Shown here: in pieces, positions 16,207 to 24,286 of the stretch | How the letters are laid out: each line of letters starts with the position of its first letter | Position numbering within the stretch: the stretch's first letter is position 1 | Origin: Hominimerdicola alba 8 | GTDB lineage: Bacteria > Bacillota > Clostridia > Oscillospirales > Ruminococcaceae | DNA length: 64,000 nucleotides | Assembly: GCF_000178155.2 (NCBI RefSeq) | Contig: NZ_ADKM02000134.1 | Coordinates: 62,001 to 126,000 of the forward strand | Direction: 5' to 3' | Notes under the pieces: model-generated | Database searches by the model: none | Told to the model about the DNA's origin: nothing | What the model saw: the letters and a program-made list of their open reading frames with translations, nothing else | Program-made: the position numbers and the translations under genes

Positions 16207-16665
16207 ATGAAAATACATCTGAAAGAGCTTTTCGACATAGTCGGTGAGGTCAAGGAGTTTGACTATGAGATCACGCCTGAGCAGGTCGGAGAGTATTCAT
16301 CGTATGATTTTACAGCACCTATAGCAGTCAGCGGCAGGGCAGAGAACCGCGCGGGCGTTGTAACGCTCGATTTCGGGGTGAAGTTTGGACTGTCACAGGT
16401 CTGCGACAGATGTCTTAAAGAGTTTGAGCGGGAGTATGCTTACGAGTTCTCGCATATTCTGGTCAGACAGCTCCACAGCGGGCGTGATGACTATGATGAA
16501 TATGTTGTCTGTGAGGATAATGTGCTCGAACTGGATGAGCTGGTAATCTCAGATATGCTGCTGTCACTTCCCACGAAGATACTCTGCAAGGAGGATTGCA
16601 AGGGGCTGTGCTTCAAATGCGGCAAGGATCTGAATGAAGGCGACTGCGATTGTCCGAAAGACTGA
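16207..16665 (+). CDS. YceD (DUF177) family protein, linked to 23S rRNA processing
   Basis: 152 residues from the ATG at 16207 (GAGG upstream); an earlier in-frame start at 16195 has no site. The DUF177 signature is present, with CDRCLKEFEREYAYEF in the middle and a Cys-rich tail ILCKEDCKGLCFKCGKDLN. It sits directly before rpmF, the conserved arrangement in bacteria. Family members in Escherichia coli and plants are involved in 23S rRNA accumulation; that role is taken from the family, not from this sequence. The paired Cys residues may bind zinc. Confidence 0.88.
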   Translation: MKIHLKELFDIVGEVKEFDYEITPEQVGEYSSYDFTAPIAVSGRAENRAGVVTLDFGVKFGLSQVCDRCLKEFEREYAYEFSHILVRQLHSGRDDYDEYVVCEDNVLELDELVISDMLLSLPTKILCKEDCKGLCFKCGKDLNEGDCDCPKD

Positions 16666-16710
16666 CCGTCTGGGGACAGGTGTTATTATTACCGAAGAGG
16701 AGGTGCCAAA

Positions 16711-16893
16711 ATGGCAGTACCAAAGAGAAAAGTTTCTAAGGCAAGACGTGATAAAAGACGTTCGGCTGTATGGAAGCTCGATGCGCCTGCACTGAGCAGA
16801 TGCTCAAACTGCGGCGAGCTGACTTCGCCCCACAGAGTTTGCAAGAACTGTGGTTTTTACAAGGGCGTTGAGGTCATCAAGAAGGACGCTTAA
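16711..16893 (+). CDS. rpmF: 50S ribosomal protein L32
   Basis: 60 residues, typical length. It starts MAVPKRKVSKARRDKRRS and carries two CxxC pairs (CSNC at about 31-34 and CKNC at about 44-47), so it is the zinc-binding form of L32. A perfect AGGAGG lies 7 nt upstream. It is cotranscribed with the YceD gene and followed by a strong terminator. Confidence 0.98.
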   Translation: MAVPKRKVSKARRDKRRSAVWKLDAPALSRCSNCGELTSPHRVCKNCGFYKGVEVIKKDA

Positions 16894-16934
16894 GCCTTTT
16901 GGTGCCTTGACAGTCTTAGAAGACGAGCTTTACA

Positions 16935-16970
16935 GGCAGAGGAACTTTGTTTCCTCTGCCTTTTATTTTT
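16935..16970 (+). terminator. Terminator of the yceD-rpmF operon
   Basis: Hairpin GGCAGAGGAA-CTTTG-TTTCCTCTGCC followed by TTTTATTTTT, 41 nt after the rpmF stop. Confidence 0.93.
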
Positions 16971-16972
16971 GC

Positions 16973-17001
16973 TTGATTTTTTTTGACCGATATGATATAA
17001 T
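16973..17001 (+). promoter_or_regulatory. Promoter of der-plsY
   Basis: TTGATT and TATAAT with a 17-bp spacer, directly after the rpmF terminator and 35 bp before the der start codon. Confidence 0.7.
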
Positions 17002-17035
17002 AAAAAGAGTCTGTATTTTGAAAGGAGAGGATATT

Positions 17036-18367
17036 ATGGTGCTGCCTGTTGTTGCCGTTGTCGGCAGACCCAACGTGGGCAAATCAACACTTTTTAATAA
17101 ACTTATAGGTCAGCGGCTTTCGATAGTCGAGGACACACCCGGCGTTACAAGAGATCGTATCTACGGTAAATGTGAATGGCTGGGAAGAGAATTCATGCTG
17201 GTAGACACGGGAGGTATCGAGCCTGAGAGCGATGATATCATTCTGTCGCAGATGAGAAGACAGTCTGAACTGGCTATAACTTCGGCAAACGTGATAATAC
17301 TTGTCACAGATATCAAGAGCGGTGTTACCTCGACTGATATGGAGGTCGCACAAATGCTTATGAAATCAGGCAAACCTGTGGTGCTGTGCGTGAATAAGGT
17401 CGATAACGTGGGCGAACCCCCGATGGAACTTTATGAATTTTATAATCTCGGTCTGGGTGAGCCTTTCCCTGTGTCATCGGTACACGGTCACGGTACAGGC
17501 GATATGCTTGACGAGGTGCTGAAATATCTGCCTGAGATATCTGCTGAGGAAGATGACGATGAGGCTGTAAAGGTAGCTGTTATCGGTAAGCCGAATGTGG
17601 GCAAATCTTCGCTGATAAACCGCATATGCGGCGAGGAGAGAGTGATAGTATCGGATATTGCGGGAACTACCCGCGATGCAACAGATACGGATATCGAAAA
17701 TGAGTTCGGCAAATTCGTTTTTATCGATACTGCGGGTATACGCCGCAAGTCGAAAGTGCTGGAAACGGTTGAGAAATACTCGGTGCTGAGGGCTTATATG
17801 GCGGTGGACAGGGCTGATGTGGCTGTCATCGTCATAGATGCGACTGTCGGTTTTACCGAGCAGGACAGCAAGGTTGCGGGGTACGCTCACGAAAAGGGCA
17901 AGGCTTGCGTTGTGGCTGTCAATAAGTGGGACGCGCTGGAAAAAGACGGTAAAACGATGAATGAGTTCCGCAAAAAGCTAGAGAATGATTTCAGCTTTAT
18001 GAGTTATGTGCCGTTCGTTTTCGTGTCTGCAAAGACAGGTCTGCGCGTGGACAAGCTGTTTGAGATGATAAGATATGTCAAGGAAAAGAACTCTGTGCGC
18101 ATAGCGACAGGCAAACTGAATGAAGTGCTGGCGTATGCCACACAGCGTGTTCAGCCGCCTTCCGACAAGGGCAGAAGACTCAAGATATACTACATGACGC
18201 AGGTTTCCACAAACCCGCCGACATTTGTTTTCTTTGTGAACAGGGCTGAACTGTTCCACTTCTCATATCAGAGGTATCTTGAAAATCAGATACGCGAAAC
18301 ATTCTCGCTGGACGGCACGCCTATTGTTTTCAAGATAAGAGAACGCGACAGAGATGATGTAAAGTAG
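17036..18367 (+). CDS. der: Ribosome assembly GTPase Der (EngA)
   Basis: 443 residues from the ATG at 17036, which follows AAAGGAGAGG; the frame extends upstream across the rpmF terminator and that part is rejected. It has the two tandem GTPase domains diagnostic of Der: first P-loop GRPNVGKSTL and VDTGGIE, second P-loop GKPNVGKSSL and IDTAGIRRKSK, with NKVD and NKWD base-recognition motifs. The C-terminal KH-like domain begins around RIATGKLNEVL. It acts in 50S subunit maturation. It is followed 10 nt later by plsY. Confidence 0.97.
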   Translation: MVLPVVAVVGRPNVGKSTLFNKLIGQRLSIVEDTPGVTRDRIYGKCEWLGREFMLVDTGGIEPESDDIILSQMRRQSELAITSANVIILVTDIKSGVTSTDMEVAQMLMKSGKPVVLCVNKVDNVGEPPMELYEFYNLGLGEPFPVSSVHGHGTGDMLDEVLKYLPEISAEEDDDEAVKVAVIGKPNVGKSSLINRICGEERVIVSDIAGTTRDATDTDIENEFGKFVFIDTAGIRRKSKVLETVEKYSVLRAYMAVDRADVAVIVIDATVGFTEQDSKVAGYAHEKGKACVVAVNKWDALEKDGKTMNEFRKKLENDFSFMSYVPFVFVSAKTGLRVDKLFEMIRYVKEKNSVRIATGKLNEVLAYATQRVQPPSDKGRRLKIYYMTQVSTNPPTFVFFVNRAELFHFSYQRYLENQIRETFSLDGTPIVFKIRERDRDDVK

Positions 18368-18377
18368 GAGCATAAAC

Positions 18378-19058
18378 ATGAAAGACGTTTTGGCTATATT
18401 ATTCACAGTTTTCTTTTCGTATCTTCTGGGAAGCCTGAATTCAGCGATAATCGTGTGCAGGCTATGGAAAAAGCAGGATATACGCGACTACGGCAGTAAG
18501 AACGCGGGGCTGACGAACGTGCTCCGCGTTTACGGCAAGGGTCCTGCGCTGGCGACACTGCTTTGCGACCTTGCGAAAGGTGTTATCGCAGTGGTAGTCT
18601 GTCGTGTGGTGGTGCATAAGGTCATGGGGGTAGAGTTCTTTGATGACCCGCACTTTATCGGTTATGTGGCAGGTCTGTGCGTTATGCTGGGACATTGTTT
18701 CCCTGTGTTTTATGGTTTTCACGGCGGAAAGGGCGTGCTGCTGGCGGCGACGACCTTGCTTGCCATCGACCCGCTGACATGTGTCTGTGCGCTGGCAGTC
18801 TTTGGCGTACTGCTGGCGGCAACGAAATATGTGTCGGTCGGCTCGATATTCGCTGCTGTTGCTTACCCGACATTTACCTTTATTTTGCAGAGATTTGTAT
18901 ACAATGGCGGCTGTGCAGTCGTGCCAAATACGCTGATGGGCGTGTGCATTTGTGTGCTGATAATCTCACTGCACCACGCTAACATCAAGCGCCTTATGAA
19001 TGGTACTGAGAATAAATTCGGACAGAAAAAGGCTGCTGTAAAAGAGGGCGATAAATGA
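18378..19058 (+). CDS. plsY: Glycerol-3-phosphate acyltransferase PlsY
   Basis: 226 residues with five or more membrane segments. Motifs of the acyl-phosphate-dependent enzyme are visible: SYLLGSLNSAIIVCR, DYGSKNAGLTNVLRVYGK and HCFPVFYGFHGGKGV. It puts the first acyl chain on sn-glycerol 3-phosphate in phospholipid synthesis. GGAG precedes the start, and the gene is cotranscribed with der. Its stop overlaps the ATG of a short ORF that is cut by a repeat. gpsA, which makes its substrate, lies 1.6 kb downstream, so these two were probably close neighbours before the repeats and the DUF1648 gene separated them. Confidence 0.95.
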   Translation: MKDVLAILFTVFFSYLLGSLNSAIIVCRLWKKQDIRDYGSKNAGLTNVLRVYGKGPALATLLCDLAKGVIAVVVCRVVVHKVMGVEFFDDPHFIGYVAGLCVMLGHCFPVFYGFHGGKGVLLAATTLLAIDPLTCVCALAVFGVLLAATKYVSVGSIFAAVAYPTFTFILQRFVYNGGCAVVPNTLMGVCICVLIISLHHANIKRLMNGTENKFGQKKAAVKEGDK

Positions 19059-19219
19059 TCTCGACCCGCGAACTTACCGAAAAGGAGTTCCTTGACACCA
19101 TGTCGGGCGGCATGAAGAATGTTACCGACACGGCTGAGCGGCTTACAGATATATGGGCTTATGCCTCGCAAAGCGGGGTGCATGAGGTGTTCGGGCATTA
19201 CTATAGCAATCCGCCTTAA
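19055..19219 (+). pseudogene. ORF translationally coupled to plsY, truncated by a family A repeat
   Basis: The ATG overlaps the plsY stop (ATGA). The frame reads 49 native codons beginning MISTRELTEKEFLDTMSG, with normal codon use, ending ...VHEVFGHY. It then enters the 103-bp repeat and stops after five repeat-encoded codons. Just beyond the repeat, a frame reads LDLGEKYGL then stop, a plausible original C-terminus if the repeat is removed. I do not recognise the protein. It may be a 55-60 residue small protein that was interrupted, or a larger gene that also lost its 3' part. Confidence 0.55.
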
Positions 19220-19304
19220 AATTCAGACAAAATCCAGTCACAAAATCCATAGATCCAAGCTTTTGCGACTGGATTTTGTGAATTTAAATAGTTGGATTGC
19301 TATA
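19202..19304. repeat. 103-bp palindromic repeat, family A copy 2
   Basis: Nearly identical to copy 1: differences occur only in the loop (ATAGATCCAAGC versus ATATATCCGAGC). The ends are CTATAGCAATCC and GGATTGCTATAG. It truncates the short ORF following plsY. No flanking duplication longer than the TA included in the terminal repeats is seen. Confidence 0.93.
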
Positions 19305-19341
19305 GCTTGATCTTGGTGAGAAATACGGTCTTTGATAGAAA

Positions 19342-19408
19342 TATCCCAATTTGGTTGTGTGCTAAAGGGATAATCATAATCAGCAATACACATCAAAATT
19401 GGGAGATA
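19342..19408. repeat. Relic of a family B end inside a long inverted repeat
   Basis: Positions 19353-19378 match the right end of the family B elements (GTGTGCTAAAGGGATAATCATA). No left half follows the usual structure; only TATCCC at 19342-19347 is present. The stretch can fold: TATCCCAATTTGGTTGTGTGCT pairs imperfectly with 19382-19408 around an 18-nt loop. It is probably a decayed or internally deleted element. The remaining bases between here and the DUF1648 gene show nothing else. Confidence 0.6.
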
Positions 19409-19506
19409 GAAATAAGTCTATAAAAGCTGACATGCGTACAGGGGCGCTGAAAGACTGCGCTTTTGTACGCATGGGTGTATCAAGGGATAGATATAGGGAG
19501 AACGAC

Positions 19507-20451
19507 ATGAACAAAACACTAAAAGCAATACACAGGATATTATTCTGGCTGAACCCGACCGCGATCGTGGTGACACTGGTGATCTACCTGATGAAGTGGA
19601 ACAGCTACCCGCAGGAGATAGGCGTGCATTTTGGCCCTGACGGTAATTTTGACGTTATCGCGGCAAAATACTACGGACTTTACTGGCAGTTGATGGGCGG
19701 GCTGGCAATAGGCGGCGCGGCACTGGTCAATTACCTTGTCAGCAGGAAAAATGTGGGTCTGAAAATGAATGAAAAGGGCGACAGGCTTTTCAGGACGGTT
19801 ATGACTTTCACAACTGATGCTGTGCTTTTGTTTGTCACTGCTATGTTCGTAAATGCTTCGAGGGGTGTCATCATACAGCAGGGCATAGACAAAAATGTTA
19901 TGACCCTTTTTATGACGATAGTTTTTTTCGCTTTTCTTATAGGGCTTACCGCTTTGATAGTTATTTATGCGACCCACAAGGATAAAGCCGAAAAGAAGGA
20001 CGATCCCAATAAGGGCATAAGGCTCAGCCGTATCGCCGCATGGCTCATTGAGGTGTGCGCTCTTTTGATTTTCTTTTTAATAAGCGAAAGAATGCCGAGC
20101 GATGAAAGATATGCCTTTGACCCCGACTATGCAGGTCTGGCGTATTTTGGAAATTTAGACAGGTACATGAGCAAGTGGCTGATACTTGTGCCGCATGCTG
20201 TGCTGATCGCGTTTCTTGCGACATGTGAGGTCATAGCTGTCAAAGCTGTGAAAAAAGAGCATTTTGCCGCTGTAAAGCTGGCTGACAGGTCAAAGGTGAC
20301 TACGGCGCTGATGGCATTCTGGTGGAATATTAACCTCTGCTCTGAAATAAGTATAGGCATCGTATCGGTGACTGTGTGGGCAGGTTTCTGCGTGCTGTGG
20401 GCGGTGCTGTATCTTATGGGAAGGAAAAAAGGCAGTTCGGCGGAAAAGTGA
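19507..20451 (+). CDS. DUF1648 domain membrane protein
   Basis: 314 residues from the ATG at 19507 (AGGGAG 6 nt upstream); the longer frame from 19399 runs through repeat-derived sequence and is rejected. The N-terminal DUF1648 motif is clear: first membrane segment, then WNSYPQEIGVHFGPDGNFD (~35-53). Five or six further hydrophobic segments follow. DUF1648 occurs in SdpI-like immunity proteins and in many uncharacterised membrane proteins, so an accessory envelope role is possible but unproven. The gene is flanked on both sides by repeats. Confidence 0.75.
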   Translation: MNKTLKAIHRILFWLNPTAIVVTLVIYLMKWNSYPQEIGVHFGPDGNFDVIAAKYYGLYWQLMGGLAIGGAALVNYLVSRKNVGLKMNEKGDRLFRTVMTFTTDAVLLFVTAMFVNASRGVIIQQGIDKNVMTLFMTIVFFAFLIGLTALIVIYATHKDKAEKKDDPNKGIRLSRIAAWLIEVCALLIFFLISERMPSDERYAFDPDYAGLAYFGNLDRYMSKWLILVPHAVLIAFLATCEVIAVKAVKKEHFAAVKLADRSKVTTALMAFWWNINLCSEISIGIVSVTVWAGFCVLWAVLYLMGRKKGSSAEK

Positions 20452-20513
20452 TAATATTCGCCTTATGCACACATAACTGTCACTTAATTGGGATATAATC
20501 TGGTAAACGATCA

Positions 20514-20656
20514 ATATTTTTTGTGGTTATCCCGCTGACACACCACAAAAACAGCGGCTATACAGAACTTAAGGTTCTTGGCGTATGGCGCTCAATTATC
20601 CTTTTGTTTACCGCATTTTTAGTTGGTGTGCTAAAGGGATAGTCATAATATTTTTT
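20514..20656 (+). mobile_element. MITE-like element, family B copy 2, with 9-bp target duplications
   Basis: The element proper is 20523-20647 (125 bp). It starts GTGGTTATCCCGCTGACACACCAC and ends TGTGCTAAAGGGATAGTCATA, almost the same as copy 1 but without the internal GC hairpin. Perfect ATATTTTTT direct repeats flank it (20514-20522, 20648-20656). It lies just upstream of gpsA and pushes any native gpsA promoter away from the gene. Confidence 0.87.
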
Positions 20657-20687
20657 GACAACGATCAATAAACGGGAGGTATGACAA

Positions 20688-21692
20688 ATGGCAACTATTA
20701 CTATTCTCGGCTCGGGCGGATTCGGGCTCTCGCTGGCTATAATGTGCGACAATGCGGGGCATGATGTCACGGTATGGAGCAAGTTTCAGGACGAGATAGA
20801 CACCATCAACCGTACAGGAGAACTGAAAAGCAAACTGCCCGGCGTGCTGATCAACAAGACTATCAAGCTGACTACCGATATTTCGGCGGCTAAGGGGAAG
20901 GATATGGTCATTGTGGGCATACCCTCTAACTTCGTTCGCAGCGTTTGTGAGGAAGCTGCGCCTTACATAGACAAGGATACTATAATCGTGAACACCGCAA
21001 AGGGTCTTGAAGCGGGCAGTCTTAAACGAATGACTGAGGTAGAAAAGGAATGTTTTCCCGACAATATAATCGCGGTACTGACAGGACCTTCACATGCGGA
21101 GGAAGTTGCGCGCGGCATACCCACAACTGTCTGTACGGCATGCGAGAACAGGGAAGCGGCAAATTTCATTCAGCAGACCCTCTCGAACAACACTTTCAGG
21201 GTGTATGTGAACGATGATGTCATCGGCTGTGAGATAGGCGGTTCGCTGAAAAATGTAATCGCGCTGGCGGCAGGCGTGTGCGACGGTCTGGGGCTGGGTG
21301 ACAACACCAAAGCGGCGCTTATGACCAGAGGTATCCGCGAGATAGCAAGGCTGGGCATCGCGATGGGCGCTGAACGTGATACTTTCGCAGGACTTAGCGG
21401 CATCGGTGACCTGATAGTTACCTGCTGTTCGATGCACAGCCGCAACAGGCGTGCGGGCATACTTATCGGCAAGGGTACCGACCCTGCTGAGGCAGTAAGA
21501 CAGGTCGGCACTGTTGAGGGATATTCCTGCACGAAGAATGCTTACGATCTGGCTAAGAAAATGGGTATCGAGATGCCCATAACCGAAGAACTGGCAAAAG
21601 TGCTGTTCGAGGGTGCGCCTGTGGGCGAGAGCATAAAGAAGCTGATGAGCAGACCATCAAAGAATGAAACAGAAAGCCAGTTTTTAAGTTGA
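20688..21692 (+). CDS. gpsA: NAD(P)-dependent glycerol-3-phosphate dehydrogenase
   Basis: 334 residues, typical length. Rossmann loop ILGSGGFGLSLAIM at the N-terminus, then IVNTAKGLE, TGPSHAEEVARGIPT, the catalytic Lys in EIGGSLKNVIALAAG and the C-terminal VEGYSCTKNAYDLA. It reduces dihydroxyacetone phosphate to sn-glycerol 3-phosphate, the PlsY substrate. GGGAGG precedes the start. A family B element ends 40 nt upstream, and TTGACA at 20655-20660 has no -10 before the gene, so transcription may come from upstream or from the element. Confidence 0.97.
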   Translation: MATITILGSGGFGLSLAIMCDNAGHDVTVWSKFQDEIDTINRTGELKSKLPGVLINKTIKLTTDISAAKGKDMVIVGIPSNFVRSVCEEAAPYIDKDTIIVNTAKGLEAGSLKRMTEVEKECFPDNIIAVLTGPSHAEEVARGIPTTVCTACENREAANFIQQTLSNNTFRVYVNDDVIGCEIGGSLKNVIALAAGVCDGLGLGDNTKAALMTRGIREIARLGIAMGAERDTFAGLSGIGDLIVTCCSMHSRNRRAGILIGKGTDPAEAVRQVGTVEGYSCTKNAYDLAKKMGIEMPITEELAKVLFEGAPVGESIKKLMSRPSKNETESQFLS

Positions 21693-21704
21693 CGGGGGTG
21701 CGCG

Positions 21705-22100
21705 ATGTTAAGAAAGTATAATATCAAGACAGATGAAACGGGACTTTACAATATTACCAGCTATGTGCGCCAGACTCTCAACGAGTCGGGGGTGGAAAGC
21801 GGCATTGCTGTGGTATTCTGCCCGCACACCACTGCGGCGATAACTATAAACGAGAATGCCGATCCCGATGTGCAGACCGACCTGTTGTTCGCGCTGGACA
21901 AGACCTACCCCGACAGACCTCAGTTCAGACATATGGAGGGCAACTCGGCGGCACACCTGAGATCAAGCTGTGTGGGCGCATCTGAAACTGTCATCATCGA
22001 GGACGGCAGTCTTCTGCTGGGTACATGGCAGGGCATATATTTTGCTGAGTTTGACGGCCCGAGAACGAGGACTTTCTATGTCAAGATCGTAAAAGGCTGA
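21705..22100 (+). CDS. YjbQ family protein (UPF0047)
   Basis: 131 residues, full length for the family. Conserved motifs: VVFCPHTTAAITINENADPD, GNSAAHLRSSCVG and LGTWQGIYFAEFDGPRTR, with the His and Asp residues thought to form the active site. Some homologues show thiamine-phosphate synthase activity in vitro, but the physiological role is not settled. The start is 12 nt after gpsA, so they are cotranscribed; a strong terminator follows. Confidence 0.9.
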   Translation: MLRKYNIKTDETGLYNITSYVRQTLNESGVESGIAVVFCPHTTAAITINENADPDVQTDLLFALDKTYPDRPQFRHMEGNSAAHLRSSCVGASETVIIEDGSLLLGTWQGIYFAEFDGPRTRTFYVKIVKG

Positions 22101-22119
22101 GATAATTTTGCGGCGGCAG

Positions 22120-22151
22120 CTGCGGAGGATCGCGTTCTCCGCAGTTTTTTT
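22120..22151 (+). terminator. Terminator of gpsA-yjbQ
   Basis: Stem CTGCGGAG paired with CTCCGCAG around a 9-nt loop, then a seven-T run, 20 nt after the stop codon. Confidence 0.9.
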
Positions 22152-22173
22152 CTGAGAATTTACATTAAACCCC

Positions 22174-22202
22174 TTTACAAGAGGAAAAAAATATAGTATA
22201 AT
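22174..22202 (+). promoter_or_regulatory. Promoter of the pyrH-polC operon
   Basis: TTTACA and TATAAT with a 17-bp spacer, 57 bp upstream of the pyrH start. No other clear promoter is seen before polC ends. Confidence 0.78.
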
Positions 22203-22259
22203 TTTATTGTGAGTAATTATGCGCAAAGGTGCAAAAATATGTTTTAAGGAGTGTTATCT

Positions 22260-22970
22260 ATGGGTGCTAAATATAAGCGTATACTCCTCAAGCTGAGCGG
22301 CGAAGCTCTGGCGGGGGAAAAGAAGATCGGTCTGGATTATGAGATAATCAACACTTTAGGCAAGAGCATAAAGAAAGTCGTTGATGCGGGTGTCGAGGTC
22401 GGCATAGTTGTCGGCGGCGGCAATTTCTGGAGAGGTCGTTCGAGCGGCGCTATGGACAGAACAAGGGCTGACCACATCGGTATGCTGGCAACTGCCATGA
22501 ACGCACTGGCTGTGGCTGACGGTCTTGAAAACTGCGGTATGGAAGTCAGAGTGCAGACTGCTATCTCGATGCCGCAGGTGGCTGAACCTTATATCAGGAA
22601 CAAGGCTATGCGCCATTTTGAAAAGGGCAGAGTGTGCATATTCGGATGCGGAACAGGTAACCCATTCTTCTCCACCGACACGGCTGCTGCACTCAGGGCT
22701 GCCGAGATAGAGGCGGATATATTCCTGAAGGCTACTATGGTAGACGGCGTTTATGACAAGGATCCCCATAAGTACTCTGATGCTGTCAAGTATGACACAC
22801 TGACATTCAACGAAGTGCTGGAAAAAGGCTTGCAGGTAATGGATTCAACTGCGGCGGCACTTTGCAAGGACAATAATATCCCGGTACTGGTGTTCGATCT
22901 GGCAAGACCTGACAACATCTATGATGCCTGCATGGGCGAAAATGTGGGCACACTGGTATCGGCTGAATAA
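22260..22970 (+). CDS. pyrH: Uridylate kinase
   Basis: 236 residues from the ATG at 22260 with AAGGAG upstream; an in-frame GTG nine bases earlier is not needed. Amino-acid-kinase fold: [14 protein letters not shown], then [31 protein letters not shown] and VDGVYDKDP. It phosphorylates UMP to UDP and is hexameric in the family. It is the first gene of a long housekeeping operon; frr follows in the widely conserved pyrH-frr-uppS-cdsA-dxr-rseP order. Confidence 0.97.
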   Translation: MGAKYKRILLKLSGEALAGEKKIGLDYEIINTLGKSIKKVVDAGVEVGIVVGGGNFWRGRSSGAMDRTRADHIGMLATAMNALAVADGLENCGMEVRVQTAISMPQVAEPYIRNKAMRHFEKGRVCIFGCGTGNPFFSTDTAAALRAAEIEADIFLKATMVDGVYDKDPHKYSDAVKYDTLTFNEVLEKGLQVMDSTAAALCKDNNIPVLVFDLARPDNIYDACMGENVGTLVSAE

Positions 22971-22991
22971 ATCACGAAAGGAAGACAGATC

Positions 22992-23546
22992 ATGAATGAA
23001 ATAAAAAACAAGGCTAAGGAAAAAATGGAGAAGTCGGTAAACGTTATGCTTTCCGATTTTGCGGCAATAAGAGCGGGCAGGGCTAACCCCGCTGTTCTCG
23101 ACAAGGTAAAGGTAGAGTACTACGGTGCGCCTACCCCTGTTAACCAGATGGCGGCTATATCCGTTGCTGAGGCAAGGATACTCGTTATAACTCCGTGGGA
23201 CAAGAGCACTCTCAAGTCCATCGAGAAGGCTATACAGGCTTCCGATATCGGCATCAATCCCCAGAACGACGGTCAGACTATCAGACTGATATTCCCTCAG
23301 CTGACTGAGGACAGACGTAAGGAGATAGTAAAGGACGTTAAAAAGGGCGGCGAGGACTGCAAGGTGGCAGTACGTTCCATAAGACGCGACGCTATCGAGA
23401 AGATCAAGGCAAAGAAGAAGAATAACGAGATCACTGAGGACGAACAGAAAGACGGTGAGGAAGCTATCCAGAAGCTGACTGACAAGTTCGTTAAGGAGAT
23501 CGACGCTCACGTTGCTGAGAAGGAAAAAGAGATACTCTCTATCTAA
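22992..23546 (+). CDS. frr: Ribosome recycling factor
   Basis: 184 residues, standard length. Typical sequence: SDFAAIRAGRANPAVLDKV, VEYYGAPTPVNQMA and the Arg-rich C-terminal helix AVRSIRRDAIEKIK. It splits post-termination ribosomes with EF-G. GGAAG lies before the start; it is 21 nt after pyrH. Confidence 0.98.
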   Translation: MNEIKNKAKEKMEKSVNVMLSDFAAIRAGRANPAVLDKVKVEYYGAPTPVNQMAAISVAEARILVITPWDKSTLKSIEKAIQASDIGINPQNDGQTIRLIFPQLTEDRRKEIVKDVKKGGEDCKVAVRSIRRDAIEKIKAKKKNNEITEDEQKDGEEAIQKLTDKFVKEIDAHVAEKEKEILSI

Positions 23547-23554
23547 GGTGACTG

Positions 23555-24283
23555 ATGGCTAAGAAGATAAGCTGTTTAGGCGAAAATATCATACCGCCCG
23601 CACATGTGGGCGTTATCATGGACGGAAACGGCAGATGGGCGAAAAAACGCGGTCTGCCGAGAAAGTTCGGACACCGCGAGGGTGCAAAGACTTTCCGCAC
23701 GATAACAAGGCACGCTAAGGCGGTGGGCGTTGATTATATCACATACTATGCGTTCTCTACCGAAAACTGGAAAAGACCAAAGGACGAGGTAGAGTCGATA
23801 ATGGATCTGTTCGAGAAGTATCTTGACGAAGTAAAGGACTTTATCGAAGAGAACATACGCATACGGTTCATCGGGGACAGGTCAGTGCTAAGACCCTCTT
23901 TGCAGGAGAAGATGCTGGATACAGAGGAAACCTCGAAGGATTTTGATGCGATGACGCTGGTGCTTGCCATCAACTATGGCGGGCGTGATGAGATCTGTCA
24001 CAGCGTAAAGACGCTGGCAGAAAAGGTAAAGCGGGGTGAACTCGACCCGAAGGACATCACTGAGGAGATGATAGAGAGAAATCTCTACACAGAAGAGATA
24101 CCTCCGCTTGATCTGGTAATAAGACCCAGCGGTGAGCAGAGGCTGTCAAACTTTATGATATGGCAGGCGGCTTATGCTGAATTTTACTATACCAATATCC
24201 TCTGGCCTGATTTCAAGAATGCTGATTTCGACAGGGCGATACTGGATTTTTGCGAAAGAAACAGAAGATTCGGAGGAGTTTAA
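23555..24283 (+). CDS. uppS: Undecaprenyl pyrophosphate synthase (cis-prenyltransferase)
   Basis: 242 residues. Motifs: GVIMDGNGRWAKKRGLPR with the catalytic Asp, GHREGAKTFR, YAFSTENWKRP and the substrate-binding RPSGEQRLSNFMIWQ. It makes the C55 carrier lipid for cell-wall synthesis from isoprenyl units. It starts 8 nt after frr, and cdsA follows 3 nt after its stop. Confidence 0.96.
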   Translation: MAKKISCLGENIIPPAHVGVIMDGNGRWAKKRGLPRKFGHREGAKTFRTITRHAKAVGVDYITYYAFSTENWKRPKDEVESIMDLFEKYLDEVKDFIEENIRIRFIGDRSVLRPSLQEKMLDTEETSKDFDAMTLVLAINYGGRDEICHSVKTLAEKVKRGELDPKDITEEMIERNLYTEEIPPLDLVIRPSGEQRLSNFMIWQAAYAEFYYTNILWPDFKNADFDRAILDFCERNRRFGGV

Positions 24284-24286
24284 GGA

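Noticed and set aside
19399-19506. Longer N-terminus for the DUF1648 protein
   Set aside because: The extra 36 codons lie in repeat-derived sequence without a ribosome site; the ATG at 19507 has AGGGAG and begins just before the first membrane segment.
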